A DNA stretch of 64,000 nucleotides, from assembly GCF_013623905.1 (NCBI RefSeq), contig NZ_JABKDD010000005.1:186001-250000 (forward strand), written 5' to 3'. The notes under the pieces were generated by a model. That model did not search any database, was not told the DNA's origin, and was given only the letters and a program-made list of their open reading frames with translations. This DNA comes from Brevibacterium sediminis. GTDB taxonomy: Bacteria > Actinomycetota > Actinomycetes > Actinomycetales > Brevibacteriaceae. The position numbers and the translations under genes are program-made. Shown here piece after piece: positions 9,176 to 18,325 of this stretch; the stretch's first letter is position 1, and each line of letters starts with the position of its first letter.

Positions 9176-9796
9176 TCAGTCCTGACTCCCCTCGCCGAGG
9201 CGGTCGACGAGTCGGGCGATGATCCTGGCCCTGGTCGTCTCGGTGCGGGCGGTGAGGATCGGCAGCATGGCCGTGAACCTCTCCGCGCGGTTGAGGGTAT
9301 CGAAGGCGGCCTGCGCGGCGGGCGCCTCGGCGAGGGCGTCACGCAGGTCATCGGGGACGGTGGCCTCCGACTGTCTGGGGTAGGCATTCTCCCAGCGGCC
9401 ATCGTCCTGGGCCAGGCGCACCTCGGCGCGGCCACGATCCCGCAGACGACCGTCGACCTCGAGACTGCCGATGATCTCGACATTGCGCTTCGACCAGTTC
9501 GAGCGCGGACGTCGCGGGGTGAAGCGCTGGACGAACGTCGTCGCATCGAAGCTGCGGCGCTGACCGTCGATCCAGCCTCCGCACAGTGCTTCCTCGAGGG
9601 CGTCTTGGTAGCTCAGCGAGGTCGGTGTGGTGACGTTCTTCTTCGCCATGAGCAACCACACACCCTTTGACGAATCTTCGTTGGCGATCAGCCATTCGCG
9701 CCAGGCGTCGAGGTCGGCGAGGACCAGTGGTGACGTGGGCGAGTTCTCGACCAGGGGCTGGTCGTCGTTAGTCGTCACGGGGGTGCGCTGCGCCAT
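9176..9796 (-). CDS. YdeI/OmpD-associated family protein
   Basis: 206 aa. ATG 9796 overlaps the TGA of the upstream VOC gene, so I use it rather than the TTG one codon earlier. The sequence matches the widespread YdeI/OmpD-associated family: an N-terminal WREWLIANEDSSKGVWL block, then SYQDALEEALCGGWIDGQ and FTPRRPRSNWSKRN, and a C-terminal block rich in Ala and Arg that ends in conserved helices. The biochemical role of the family is not settled; some members are linked to stress or antimicrobial-peptide resistance. It is coupled to the small VOC protein upstream, a common pairing of accessory proteins. Confidence 0.8.
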   Translation of the reverse strand: MAQRTPVTTNDDQPLVENSPTSPLVLADLDAWREWLIANEDSSKGVWLLMAKKNVTTPTSLSYQDALEEALCGGWIDGQRRSFDATTFVQRFTPRRPRSNWSKRNVEIIGSLEVDGRLRDRGRAEVRLAQDDGRWENAYPRQSEATVPDDLRDALAEAPAAQAAFDTLNRAERFTAMLPILTARTETTRARIIARLVDRLGEGSQD

Positions 9797-10212
9797 CAAC
9801 CGTCAGACAACGCGGCAGTATCGACGATCCACGGCACTCCGTACCGATCGAGGCACATGCCGAACCCTTCGGACCAGAACGTCGGCCCCAGAGGCATCTG
9901 AACCTCGCCTCCGTCAGACAGACCGGCGAACACCGTGCCGGCGGTCTCAAGGTCGGAGGCTGTGTAGGACAGAGCGATCCCCTGTCTCGGACCTCCATCG
10001 CCCGTGGTGTCATCCGATCCCATCAGCAGGGTGTCCCCGAATTTCAGCGCGGCATGCATGACGGTCTCGTCGGTCGAACCGGGCATTCGCTGATCTTCGG
10101 GAACGTCCTTCATCGGCATAATCGTCAGCTCGCCGCCGAAGATCTCCTGGTAGTGATTGAACGCTTCAGCGCATTGTCCGTCGCTGTAGAAGATATAGGC
10201 ATCAATCGACAT
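9796..10212 (-). CDS. VOC-superfamily (PhnB-like) protein
   Basis: 138 aa. It begins MSIDAYIFYSDGQCAEAFNHY, has MHAALKFGDTLLMGSD in the middle and FWSEGFGMCLDRYGVPW near the end. This is the layout of PhnB/glyoxalase-fold proteins with two beta-alpha-beta-beta-beta modules. Many of these lack a known reaction; some are bleomycin-binding or isomerase-like. The stop codon overlaps the start of the YdeI-like gene, so the two are one transcript. The full metal-ligand set of true glyoxalase I is not evident, so I do not assign that activity. Confidence 0.8.
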   Translation of the reverse strand: MSIDAYIFYSDGQCAEAFNHYQEIFGGELTIMPMKDVPEDQRMPGSTDETVMHAALKFGDTLLMGSDDTTGDGGPRQGIALSYTASDLETAGTVFAGLSDGGEVQMPLGPTFWSEGFGMCLDRYGVPWIVDTAALSDG

Positions 10213-10288
10213 CGTGCGTCACCTCTCGGAGCTGTCATCGGTCGGAGAATCAGTGGTTCCACGTGCACAGTGCTCCTGCAAGGTTACG

Positions 10289-10321
10289 CGCGCGGGCACA
10301 CGACATGTGCAGTCCCGCGCG
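10289..10321 (-). terminator. GC-rich hairpin after aspartate ammonia-lyase
   Basis: An 8-bp perfect inverted repeat (10289-10296 with 10314-10321) with a partly self-complementary 17-nt loop begins 7 bp beyond the aspA stop codon. It probably terminates the aspA transcript ahead of the VOC gene. No clear U-tract follows. Confidence 0.5.
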
Positions 10322-10327
10322 AGCGCC

Positions 10328-11884
10328 TCACGCTTGCGGATCGGGGATGATCGGAAGCTCAGTCGTCACCTCATCCCGGGGAACCGCCTCGGCGCTGGTG
10401 GCGGTGTTGTCCACGGAATCATCGGCGGGCATCCCGGTCAGGCGTTCAGGCTTGAGGATCTCACCGAGCTGGTCACGTTCGAGCAGTCCGTGCTCGACGA
10501 CGAGATCGGCGATGGATTCGTTCTTCGCCAGCGCTTCCTTCGCGAGCTTCGCGGCGGCGACGTAGCCGATGACCGGGGCGAGCGCGGTGATGACGGTAAC
10601 CGAGCGGTCGACGGTGTCTTCGATGTGCGCCTCGTTGGCGGTGATGCCGTTGACGCAGTTGATGCGGAAGGTCTGGGCCGCGCGTTCGAGCCACGTGATC
10701 GACTGGAACAGCGAGTGGGCGACGATCGGCTCGAAGGCGTTGAGCTGCAGCTGTCCAGCCTCGACGGCCATGGACACGGTGACGTCGGCCCCGGCCACGG
10801 AGTACGCAACCTGGGAGACCGCCTCGGGGATGACCGGATTGACCTTGCCGGGCATGATCGACGACCCCGCCTGACGGGCGGGCAGGTTGATCTCGCCGAG
10901 GCCGGCCTGGGGCCCCGAGGACAGCAGGCGCAGGTCGTTGGCGATCTTCGACAACTTCAGAGCACTGCGCTTGAGCGCACCGGAGAAGGTGATGAAGACT
11001 CCGGTGTCGGAGGTGGATTCGACCAGGTCGCCGGCCGTGACGAGGTCGAGACCGGTGATCTTCCGCAGGTGTTCGATGACCGCTTCCTTGTAGCCGACCG
11101 GCGCGTTGATCGAGGTTCCGATCGCCGTGGCTCCCATGTTCACCTCGCCGAGGAGGGCGACTGCCTCTTCGAGCCGCTGAACGTCCTCACGCAGAGTCAC
11201 CGCGAACGCGGTGAACTCCTGTCCGAGGGTCATCGGCACCGCATCCTGCAGCTGGGTGCGCCCGACCTTGACGATGTGGGCGAATTCCCGCCCCTTGGCC
11301 GCGAAGGCGTCGGCGAGCAGGGTGAGCTCACCGAGGAGGTTCTGCAGTGAGAACGCCAGTGCGATCTTGATGGCGGTCGGGTAGGTGTCGTTCGTCGACT
11401 GACTGTGGTTGGTGTGGTCGTTCGGGTTGAGGAAGGCGTAGTCTCCCTTGGGTCGACCGGCGATCTCGAGGGCGCGGTTGGTGATGACCTCGTTGGCGTT
11501 CATATTCGTCGAGGTGCCGGCTCCGCCCTGTACGACGCCGACGGTGAACTGATCGTGGAGCTTGCCGGCCTTGATCTCTTCACACGCGGAGTCGATGAGG
11601 TTCGCCCGCTGCTCGTCGAGCGCCCCGATCTCCGCATTCGCCCGGGCCGCGGCCTGTTTGACGCAGGCGAAGGCGCGGACGAAATCGGGGTAGACGTTGA
11701 TCGGGCGGCGGGTGATCGGGAAGTTCTCGTTCGCCCGGGCAGTGTGCACGCCCCAATAGGCGGTGTCGGGGATCTCCATGCTGCCGATCGAGTCGGTCTC
11801 GGTGCGGGTGGGCACGGTCTGCGGGTTCTGCGAGGTCAGGGGAATCGAAGCGGTCTGCGGTGAGGATGAAGTCGACTCAGTCAT
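10328..11884 (-). CDS. aspA: Aspartate ammonia-lyase (aspartase)
   Basis: 518 aa, about 40 longer than usual because of a Ser/Thr-rich N-terminal extension of about 30 residues and an acidic C-terminal tail. The core begins TETDSIGSMEIPDTAYWGVHT. It carries the superfamily signature GSSIMPGKVNP, which includes the catalytic-loop serine, plus NPNDHTNHSQSTNDTYP and the GRTQLQDAVPMTLGQEF segment that favours aspartase or class II fumarase. The reaction is L-aspartate to fumarate plus ammonia. The closely related class II fumarase is the main alternative, but the VQGGAGTSTNMNANEV and ETDSIG segments favour aspartase. A hairpin follows the stop codon. Confidence 0.88.
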   Translation of the reverse strand: MTESTSSSPQTASIPLTSQNPQTVPTRTETDSIGSMEIPDTAYWGVHTARANENFPITRRPINVYPDFVRAFACVKQAAARANAEIGALDEQRANLIDSACEEIKAGKLHDQFTVGVVQGGAGTSTNMNANEVITNRALEIAGRPKGDYAFLNPNDHTNHSQSTNDTYPTAIKIALAFSLQNLLGELTLLADAFAAKGREFAHIVKVGRTQLQDAVPMTLGQEFTAFAVTLREDVQRLEEAVALLGEVNMGATAIGTSINAPVGYKEAVIEHLRKITGLDLVTAGDLVESTSDTGVFITFSGALKRSALKLSKIANDLRLLSSGPQAGLGEINLPARQAGSSIMPGKVNPVIPEAVSQVAYSVAGADVTVSMAVEAGQLQLNAFEPIVAHSLFQSITWLERAAQTFRINCVNGITANEAHIEDTVDRSVTVITALAPVIGYVAAAKLAKEALAKNESIADLVVEHGLLERDQLGEILKPERLTGMPADDSVDNTATSAEAVPRDEVTTELPIIPDPQA

Positions 11885-11972
11885 AGTGTCTTCAGACTCT
11901 CACATTTCGCCTGTCGGCCGAAGAGCCGAGAGAACGAGGGCGGAACGAAGTGGTGCCTCGCGATCAGGGTCG

Positions 11973-13265
11973 TCACGACGCAGCCTCTGCGAAAGCATCG
12001 GTGGTCGATGGCGCATAGTCACGGTACATCCGCTGGATGCCGATCTGGTCGGCGAGGTACTTCGCGTCGTGCCAGACTCCCCAGATGAAGCTCGACCCGC
12101 GTCGGGACAGCCAAGGCAGCCCGAGGAAGTACATGCCAGGGACAGGGCTGACACCGCGCTTCTGCACTGGGTATCCGCTTTCGTCGAGGACGCCGTCGAC
12201 GCTCAGCCAGGAGTAGTCGACGCCGAAGCCGGTCGCCCAGATCACGGTGCGGATCCCCGCTGCGGCAAGGTCGAGTTCGTGGATCGGGTCGCTGACGCTG
12301 TCTGGGTCCGGTCCGAGGATGTGCGCCTCGGGCTCGGGCGGCAGGTCAAGGCCGTTGCGTTCGATGTACTCATCGGCCTCACGCAGCAGCGACAGGTAGT
12401 TCTCGTCGCCGCGGGCGATGTTGCGCTGCAGGTCGTCACCGATGTGCAGGATGCCGTCGGCATAGGAGTTCGCTCGGCCGAGCAGGGTGATGCCCGAATT
12501 CGCGAGGTCACGGAAGTCGACGGTGTGCCCGCCCTGCGCTCCGCTGACGGCGATCGTGACATGCTCGGCTCCAGCCGGCGGTGTGGCCATGTCCCATCTG
12601 CCCAACACGCCGAGCCACCAGCAGAAATCGCGGCTGCGGTAGGCCCGCGGCGGACGGTCGTGGGGACCGACGGCGAGGTGGACCGGTCGACCCGACCGCT
12701 GGATCTCGGCGGCGATCTGCACGCCGGACGACCCGGCGCCGACGACGAGGACACCGCCGTCGGCGAGCTGTTCCGGGTTCTTGTAGTCGTTCGAGTGGAT
12801 CTGCGTCAGTCCCGCCTCGGCGGGGATGATCTCGGGGATCCGCGGGGTCTGGAACGGGCCTGTGGCGGCGACGACGTAGTCGGCGTCGATGACTCCGGCG
12901 TCGGTGGTCACGCGGAATCCGCGGGATCCCGCGTTCTCCGTCACCGAGGTGGCGCTGACCCCGGTGCGCACCGGCAGGTCCTTGGCCTCGACGAGGGTCT
13001 GGAAGTATTCGGCGACCTGTCCCTTCGTGGCGAAGCCGTCGGGTTCGGTGTCCGCGAATTCCTGCGTGGGGAAGCGATCGTGCCAGGCGGGCCCGTTGGC
13101 GACGAGGGAGTCCCACCGGCGGGAGCGCCAGGCCTCGGCGACCCGGTCGCGTTCGAGGACGACATGGGCCACTCCCCGCTCGCTGAGATGCTCACTCATC
13201 GCGATACCGGCCTGGCCGCCGCCGATGACGACGACTTCGGTGGTTTCTGCGGCTGTGTTCGACAT
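11973..13265 (-). CDS. NAD(P)/FAD-dependent flavin monooxygenase (FMO/YUCCA-like)
   Basis: 430 aa. ATG 13265 has GGAAGGG upstream; the ORF reaches further back but without sensible sequence. A first dinucleotide fold VVVIGGGQAGIAMSEHL binds FAD at residues 10-27, and a second, VLVVGAGSSGVQIA, binds NADPH. Between them is a TQIHSNDYKNP stretch resembling the class B monooxygenase fingerprint. Family members oxygenate N, S or carbonyl compounds, and some are annotated as putative potassium-transport flavoproteins. The substrate is unknown. The gene stands alone between LysR and aspA, with a 21-bp inverted repeat in its upstream region that may be an operator. Confidence 0.8.
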   Translation of the reverse strand: MSNTAAETTEVVVIGGGQAGIAMSEHLSERGVAHVVLERDRVAEAWRSRRWDSLVANGPAWHDRFPTQEFADTEPDGFATKGQVAEYFQTLVEAKDLPVRTGVSATSVTENAGSRGFRVTTDAGVIDADYVVAATGPFQTPRIPEIIPAEAGLTQIHSNDYKNPEQLADGGVLVVGAGSSGVQIAAEIQRSGRPVHLAVGPHDRPPRAYRSRDFCWWLGVLGRWDMATPPAGAEHVTIAVSGAQGGHTVDFRDLANSGITLLGRANSYADGILHIGDDLQRNIARGDENYLSLLREADEYIERNGLDLPPEPEAHILGPDPDSVSDPIHELDLAAAGIRTVIWATGFGVDYSWLSVDGVLDESGYPVQKRGVSPVPGMYFLGLPWLSRRGSSFIWGVWHDAKYLADQIGIQRMYRDYAPSTTDAFAEAAS

Positions 13266-13399
13266 GGACACCCTTCCGTCGGTGCCGCGCTGCGGCGGCA
13301 TGTGCTTCGTTGCTGGCGGGCACAACTTCGATGTTGCCCTGACGCCTTCCAGCAAACCGCAGGTGGAAGCGGCAATGCCAATAGTTCTTCACGGTCCAC

Positions 13400-13420
13400 T
13401 GCATCTTATGAATAGATGCA
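13400..13420. promoter_or_regulatory. Inverted repeat upstream of the flavin monooxygenase
   Basis: TGCATCT and AGATGCA form a perfect 7-bp inverted repeat around a 7-nt AT-rich centre. It lies about 135 bp upstream of the monooxygenase start and 45 bp past the stop of the LysR gene. This is a candidate regulator site; it could alternatively act as a weak terminator for lysR. Confidence 0.4.
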
Positions 13421-13464
13421 AGACTTAGTCGTCGATCACTTGGGGGTATCTAATGGACACGCTC

Positions 13465-14391
13465 TCAGCCTGACTCGGGGGCCACCTCGGCGAGGATCTC
13501 GCGGACGACGTCGGCCACGGCAGCGGCCTTCGCCGTCTGCCCGGATCGAGCCAGGGTGGACACAGCCACATGCAGGGTGGGGACGGGATCGGAGATCTCG
13601 AGGATCGTCGTCCGCTCCCCCGTGTAGGTCTGTCGGATGCGCGGTCGCTGGTTGAGGATGGAGAACCCGAGGCCCATGGCGACCATCGAGCGCACGGTCT
13701 CGTAGCTCGAGCTCCGGTAACGCACATGCGGGGTGATGCCGGCCAGGCGCAGCATGTTGAGGAAGTACTCGCGGCTGTCGGGCAGGTCGAGGACGACGAA
13801 ATCATCCTCGGCGAGCTCGCTCAGAGAGACCTTCTTCCGACGGGCGAGACGATGGTCGGTGCCGACGATGACGTGCGGCCGGGCCTCGCCGACGATCTCG
13901 GCGCGGATGCCGTCGGATTCGGTGAGGTCGTAGTTGAGCGCGAGTTCGACCCGACCGCTGCGCAGGGCATCGATGCTCTCCTCGTGGTCTCCCTCGACGA
14001 CTTCGACGGTCAGGTCGGGGTGACGCTCGCCCAATCGCTGGAGCAGCTGCGGCAGCAGGAACGGTGCGATCGTTTGGAAGCAGGCGATGACGATGGTTCC
14101 GCGTACCTCACGCTGACCGGCCTGGATCGAGTCGACGGCGTCGGTGATCCGCCCGAAGATCTCCCGCGTCTCGTGGAGCAGGCTCTCGCCGGCCGAGGTG
14201 AGCACGAGGCCCTTCGAGTGCTGACGCACGAACAGCGGAGCCCCGAGGGCCTTCTCCAGCTGGTTGATCGCCGTCGACACAGCCGACTGGGCGATGTGCA
14301 GCTCCTGGCTGGCCTCGGTCATATTGAGCGTCTTCGCGCATTCGGCGAAGTAGGACAGCTGGGTGAGCGTGATCGCGAATCTCTGCACCAT
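13465..14391 (-). CDS. LysR-family transcriptional regulator
   Basis: 308 aa. The winged helix-turn-helix covers residues 8-65 (LTQLSYFAECAKTLNMTEAS, then QSAVSTAINQLEKALGAPLF). A substrate-binding domain follows from about residue 90 (GTIVIACFQTIAPFLLPQLL). It is divergent from the RidA/DUF1028/M20 operon with a 130-bp shared control region, the classic LysR arrangement, so it very likely activates that operon in response to a pathway metabolite. The effector is unknown. Confidence 0.9.
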   Translation of the reverse strand: MVQRFAITLTQLSYFAECAKTLNMTEASQELHIAQSAVSTAINQLEKALGAPLFVRQHSKGLVLTSAGESLLHETREIFGRITDAVDSIQAGQREVRGTIVIACFQTIAPFLLPQLLQRLGERHPDLTVEVVEGDHEESIDALRSGRVELALNYDLTESDGIRAEIVGEARPHVIVGTDHRLARRKKVSLSELAEDDFVVLDLPDSREYFLNMLRLAGITPHVRYRSSSYETVRSMVAMGLGFSILNQRPRIRQTYTGERTTILEISDPVPTLHVAVSTLARSGQTAKAAAVADVVREILAEVAPESG

Positions 14392-14521
14392 TGCGGCTCC
14401 CTGCGATGAAGAATCTGTTTTGTAGATGCTCTGACTAAATTATAACTATTTCACAGATGAATGGAATGTCTCGAGAATGGGTGGCAGACAACGACCGCTT
14501 CACTCAACGAGGAGACGCACC
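14392..14521. promoter_or_regulatory. Divergent lysR / RidA-operon promoter region
   Basis: An AT-rich core at about 14420-14460 stands out from the GC-rich flanks. On the minus strand it contains a perfect TATAAT (14439-14444), a likely -10 for lysR. On the plus strand TATAAC (14441) has a TTGTAG-like element 15 nt upstream. A LysR dimer probably binds here, but I cannot fix its exact site. GAGGAGA just before 14522 is the ribosome site of the first operon gene. Confidence 0.5.
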
Positions 14522-14992
14522 ATGGCAGAGCCGACGCACACACGACTGAGGATGTTCAACACCAAGGACACCTATCCGGAGCAGAATCTCGACAACGATC
14601 TCTGCCAGGCCGTCGTCGCCGGCGGTGTCGTCTACCTGCGCGGACAGATCGGTCAGGACCTCGAGACCCGGGAATCCGTAGGCATCGGCGATGTCACCGC
14701 CCAGGCGGAGAAGGCGATGGCGAACATCGCGATGCTCCTCGAAGAAGCCGGCAGCAGCCTCGCCGACATCGTCAAGGTCACCGTCTACATCATCGATCCC
14801 CGTTACCGCGAGGACGTCTACCGGACCATGGGCAAGTGGCTCAAGGGCGTCTACCCAGTCTCGACGGGCATCGTCGTCCAGGCCCTGGCGCGCCCCGAGT
14901 GGCTCGTCGAGATCGACGCCACCGCCGTCATCAGCGAGAACTCCGCTGCGAACAACGGTACCGAGGCGGGACGGACCGAGGTGGCCCAGTGA
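14522..14992 (+). CDS. RidA (YjgF/YER057c/UK114) family protein
   Basis: 156 aa. ATG 14522 follows GAGGAGACGCACC; an upstream in-frame start at 14477 lacks a ribosome site. It has the RidA core VVAGGVVYLRGQIGQD, TAQAEKAMANIAMLLEEAGSSLADIVKVTVYI and the C-terminal EIDATAVI. Archetypal RidA deaminates reactive enamine/imine intermediates; subgroups act in specific amine or amino-acid catabolic operons. The canonical arginine before the conserved glutamate appears displaced (the substrate pocket has VVQALARPEWLVEI), so this is probably a pathway-specific subgroup rather than housekeeping RidA. It overlaps the DUF1028 gene by 4 bp. Confidence 0.87.
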   Translation: MAEPTHTRLRMFNTKDTYPEQNLDNDLCQAVVAGGVVYLRGQIGQDLETRESVGIGDVTAQAEKAMANIAMLLEEAGSSLADIVKVTVYIIDPRYREDVYRTMGKWLKGVYPVSTGIVVQALARPEWLVEIDATAVISENSAANNGTEAGRTEVAQ

Positions 14993-15672
14993 CCTTCTCG
15001 CTCCTCCTCCACGATCCCGAGACCGGAGAGTTCGGCTCCGCGATCTCCTCATCCTCGCCGGCCGTCGCCGCACGCTGCATCAGTCTGACCGACGGGGTCG
15101 GCGGGGTGAACTCCCAGAACATCACCGACCCGCGGCTCGGTCCGGCGATCATCTCTGAGATGGCTTCGGGCAAGAATGCGCAGTCGGCGCTCGACGCCGT
15201 CGTCGCCGCTGCCGATCCCACCGGGATCGACTTTCGGCAGCTGCTAGTCATCGACGCCGCCGGGAACACCGCCGCGCACTCGGGCGCGCAGGCGCTCGGC
15301 GTCTTCGGTGCCCGCACCGAGAACAACGCCGTGGCCGGAGGAAATATGCTCGCCGACCTGACAGTCCTCGACGCCTTCGTCGAGACCGCGCTGTCTGCAA
15401 CCGGTCGTCTCGAAGAACGCCTCTTCGCAGCCTTCGAGGCAGCGATGGCCGCCGGCGGCGAAGCCGGACCCGTCCACTCCGCCGGCCTGTCCGTGGTCAA
15501 CGGCTCCGGCTGGAGGGTCACCGATCTGCGCGTCGATTGGGCCGATGAGGATCCGATCGGGCAGCTCGGCCGCCTCCTCGAGATCTGGATGCCCCAGCGG
15601 GACGACTACATCACGCGCGGCCTCGATCCGGCCGCCTCTCCGTCCTACGGCGTGCCCGGTGACGATCGATGA
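14989..15672 (+). CDS. DUF1028 family protein (Ntn-hydrolase-like)
   Basis: 227 aa starting at GTG 14989, which overlaps the RidA stop codon (GTGA). The start TFSLLLHDPETGEFGSAISS matches the DUF1028 N-terminus, and INSQ/VNSQN and LAGGNML-type segments (GVNSQN, AVAGGNMLAD) follow. The family has an Ntn-hydrolase-like fold but no demonstrated reaction that I can cite. It is very often encoded with RidA proteins and M20 hydrolases, exactly as here, suggesting hydrolysis or processing of an N-acyl or amide intermediate. Function remains open. Confidence 0.85.
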   Translation: MTFSLLLHDPETGEFGSAISSSSPAVAARCISLTDGVGGVNSQNITDPRLGPAIISEMASGKNAQSALDAVVAAADPTGIDFRQLLVIDAAGNTAAHSGAQALGVFGARTENNAVAGGNMLADLTVLDAFVETALSATGRLEERLFAAFEAAMAAGGEAGPVHSAGLSVVNGSGWRVTDLRVDWADEDPIGQLGRLLEIWMPQRDDYITRGLDPAASPSYGVPGDDR

Positions 15673-16811
15673 ACGACACGACCGTCGCAGTCAAGGACCG
15701 CATCGCCGCCAAGATCTCCGAGGTCGCGCCGCGGCTCATCGAACTGTCGAATTCCCTCCACGACGACCCCGAGCTCGGTTGGCAAGAGTTCCGCTCCTCG
15801 GCCGCCGTCGCCGGAGTCCTGGCCGAGCACGGGTTCACCGTCGAACGCCCCTACCTCGGACTCGAAACCGCGTTTCGCGCCACGTTCGGATCGGGCGAGT
15901 TCACTATCGGCTTCCTCGCCGAGTACGACGCCCTGCCCGGCCTCGGTCACGCCTGCGGCCACAACCTCATCGCCGCGATGAGCGTCGGTGGGGCGATCGG
16001 CCTCGCCGAGGCGGCCGGGGAACTCGGCATCACCGTCGAGGTCATCGGCACACCGGCCGAAGAGGGCGGAGGCGGCAAGATCGAACTGCTCGACCGCGGT
16101 GCCTTCACCGAACTCGACTTCGCGCTCATGGCCCATCCCGCACCCGTCGATGTCGCCGAGGCCGAACCATTCGCCGTCACCCACTGGCACGTCGAATATA
16201 CCGGGCGAGCCGCCCATGCGGCCGCATACCCGGAACGCGGCATCAATGCCAACGACGCGTTCCTCATCGCCCAGGTGGCCCTCGGTCTGCTCCGCCAGCA
16301 GCTGCCGAAGACCGTACGGGTCCACGGGGTGATGACGAACGGCGGTGAGGCGCCGAACGCCATCCCGTCCAAGACCGAGGGCCGCTGGTACGTGCGCGCC
16401 GAGACGACGGAGGAGCTGCTCGCCCTCGAGCAGAAGGTCATCAACTGCTTCGAGGCCGGGGCCCTGGCCACTGGGGCACAACTGACCATCACTCCGGAGA
16501 GCCGCCGCTACTCGGAGATGCGCACCGATGAGGTCGCGCTCGAAGCCTACCGGGCCAATGCGCTCGCACTCGGCCGGAACTTCGACGTCGACCCCGTCGC
16601 AGCGACGATGAACCGCGCGTCGACGGATATGGGCAACGTCTCCCAGATCGTCGACGCCATCCACCCCTACATCGGGGTCGGCGGCGAGGCGAGCAACCAT
16701 CAGGCGGCGTTCGCCGAGTCCTGCGTCGGCGAGAAGGCCGAGAGCACACTCATCGACGGCGCAATCGCGTTGGCCTGGACCGCCGCGGATGTGAGCGTCC
16801 AGCGCGGCTGA
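15669..16811 (+). CDS. M20-family metallohydrolase (amidohydrolase/AbgB-like)
   Basis: 380 aa, start coupled to the DUF1028 stop by an ATGA overlap. M20 landmarks: HDDPELGWQEFRS near residue 32, AEYDALPGLGHACGHN (metal-binding Asp and His) around 85-100, GTPAEEGGGGK with the catalytic glutamate near 130-140, and a C-terminal STDMGNVSQIVDAIHP...GEASNH with the last metal histidines. It resembles p-aminobenzoyl-glutamate hydrolase and aminoacylase-type enzymes that cleave an amide to release an amino acid or amine. It probably provides the hydrolytic step of this operon; substrate unknown. Cytoplasmic, no signal peptide. Confidence 0.88.
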   Translation: MNDTTVAVKDRIAAKISEVAPRLIELSNSLHDDPELGWQEFRSSAAVAGVLAEHGFTVERPYLGLETAFRATFGSGEFTIGFLAEYDALPGLGHACGHNLIAAMSVGGAIGLAEAAGELGITVEVIGTPAEEGGGGKIELLDRGAFTELDFALMAHPAPVDVAEAEPFAVTHWHVEYTGRAAHAAAYPERGINANDAFLIAQVALGLLRQQLPKTVRVHGVMTNGGEAPNAIPSKTEGRWYVRAETTEELLALEQKVINCFEAGALATGAQLTITPESRRYSEMRTDEVALEAYRANALALGRNFDVDPVAATMNRASTDMGNVSQIVDAIHPYIGVGGEASNHQAAFAESCVGEKAESTLIDGAIALAWTAADVSVQRG

Positions 16812-16870
16812 CGGAAGGCCGCACCGCCAGCACAGCGCTGGCAACCACGATTCCAAAGGAGGATTCGGAC

Positions 16871-18274
16871 ATGTCAGGTGACACACAGGCTGCCGAGGGG
16901 CTGGCCTATCAGAAAGGTCTGCGCAAGAGCGTAGTCGCCGGCTCCATCGGCGTCCTCGTCCACTGGTTCGACTGGGCCGTCTATGCCTATATGGCCACGA
17001 CGATCGCAGCGATCTTCTTCCCCGAGGAGGACAGCACGGCAGGTTTGCTCGCCACCTTCGCGGTCTTCGCGGTCTCCTTCCTCGTCCGGCCGATCGGCGC
17101 GGTCATCTTCGGCCGCCTCGGCGATAAACTCGGACGCAAGCACACCCTGTCGCTGGTCATCCTCGCCATGGCACTGTCGACGCTCGCGCTCGGAGTGCTG
17201 CCGACCTACGGAACCATCGGCATGCTCGCTCCGATCCTCCTCATCGTCACCCGCATCGTGCAGGGGCTGGCCGCCGGTGGCGAATTCGGCAGCGCGGCGG
17301 CCTTCCTCGGCGAGTTCTCACCGCCGAAGCGCCGAGGCTTCGGCTGCAGCTGGCTCGAGGTGGGCTCCTTGGCCGGATTCCTCTTGGCCTCCTTCGTCGT
17401 CTTCCTCCTCAACCAGGCGCTGACGCCCGACCAGGTGAGCGCCTGGGGCTGGAGGATCCCGTTCCTCATCACCGTGCCCTTGGGCTTCATCGGCCTCTAC
17501 ATCCGTCGGAAGATCGAGGACACCCCGGAGTTCTCTGCCCTGCAGAAGATGGAGACCGTCGCCGAGGCACCCCTGCGTGAGGTGTTCAAACGCAATCCCA
17601 AACAGTTCCTCCAGACCTGTGGGATGGAGACGTTCATGAACGTCACCTTCTACGTCGTCCTCGTCTACCTACTCACCTATCAGGAGACCGCGGTCGGCAT
17701 CGACCCCGGACGGGCAGCGCTGCTGTCGACCCTGGCCTCGGCACTCGGCCTCGTCATCGTCCCGCTGGCGGGCCTCGCCTCGGACAGGTTCGGACGCAAG
17801 CCTGTGCTCATGATCGCGGCGATCGCACTCACGGTGCTCTCGGTTCCGCTGTTCCTCCTCATGGGCGCCGACTACCCGTGGGCGTCGTTCGTCTCGACCT
17901 TCGGCCTGGCGTTCATCCTCGCGATCATCCTCGGCACCCACGCCGCCACCGTCGTCGAGCTCTTCCCGACCCGGACGAGGCAGACGGGACTGTCCATCGC
18001 CTATGCGCTGACCGCCGCACTCTTCGCCGGCACTGCGCCGTACATCCTCACCTGGCTCATCGACACCACCGGCAGCACGCTCAGCCCCGGCTGGTTCCTC
18101 GCCGTGGTCGGCGTCATCGGCATCGTCACCGTCGCCTCGCTGCCGGAGACCCGCGGCATCAACCTGCTGCACTCCGATGACATCGAGGAGGCACCGGCCT
18201 CCCCCGTCGCCGAAGCGGCAACGCCCGTCGAGTGCCCCAGCCCCTCGCCCGTCGAACCCTCCAGCGACCGCTGA
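16871..18274 (+). CDS. MHS-type MFS transporter (metabolite:H+ symporter)
   Basis: 467 aa, ATG behind a strong AAAGGAGG. Twelve hydrophobic segments are apparent. The MHS subfamily hallmarks are VHWFDWAVYAYMATTIAAIFFP in TM1, GRLGDKLGRKHTL in the loop after TM2 and LAAGGEFGSAAAFLGEFSP. MHS members carry organic acids, betaines and amino-acid-like solutes with protons. It lies in the RidA/DUF1028/M20/aldehyde-dehydrogenase operon and is the likely importer of that operon's substrate. Confidence 0.88.
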   Translation: MSGDTQAAEGLAYQKGLRKSVVAGSIGVLVHWFDWAVYAYMATTIAAIFFPEEDSTAGLLATFAVFAVSFLVRPIGAVIFGRLGDKLGRKHTLSLVILAMALSTLALGVLPTYGTIGMLAPILLIVTRIVQGLAAGGEFGSAAAFLGEFSPPKRRGFGCSWLEVGSLAGFLLASFVVFLLNQALTPDQVSAWGWRIPFLITVPLGFIGLYIRRKIEDTPEFSALQKMETVAEAPLREVFKRNPKQFLQTCGMETFMNVTFYVVLVYLLTYQETAVGIDPGRAALLSTLASALGLVIVPLAGLASDRFGRKPVLMIAAIALTVLSVPLFLLMGADYPWASFVSTFGLAFILAIILGTHAATVVELFPTRTRQTGLSIAYALTAALFAGTAPYILTWLIDTTGSTLSPGWFLAVVGVIGIVTVASLPETRGINLLHSDDIEEAPASPVAEAATPVECPSPSPVEPSSDR

Positions 18275-18325
18275 TCGCAGTCACTGCCCACTCGCTTTCC
18301 GCACCACTTTCGAAGGAGACCTTCC

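Noticed and set aside
11763..13415. 550-aa plus-strand open frame
   Set aside because: Shadow of the flavin monooxygenase on the other strand; no recognisable sequence.
15645..16886. 413-aa minus-strand open frame
   Set aside because: Antisense of the M20 hydrolase, whose metal motifs are intact.
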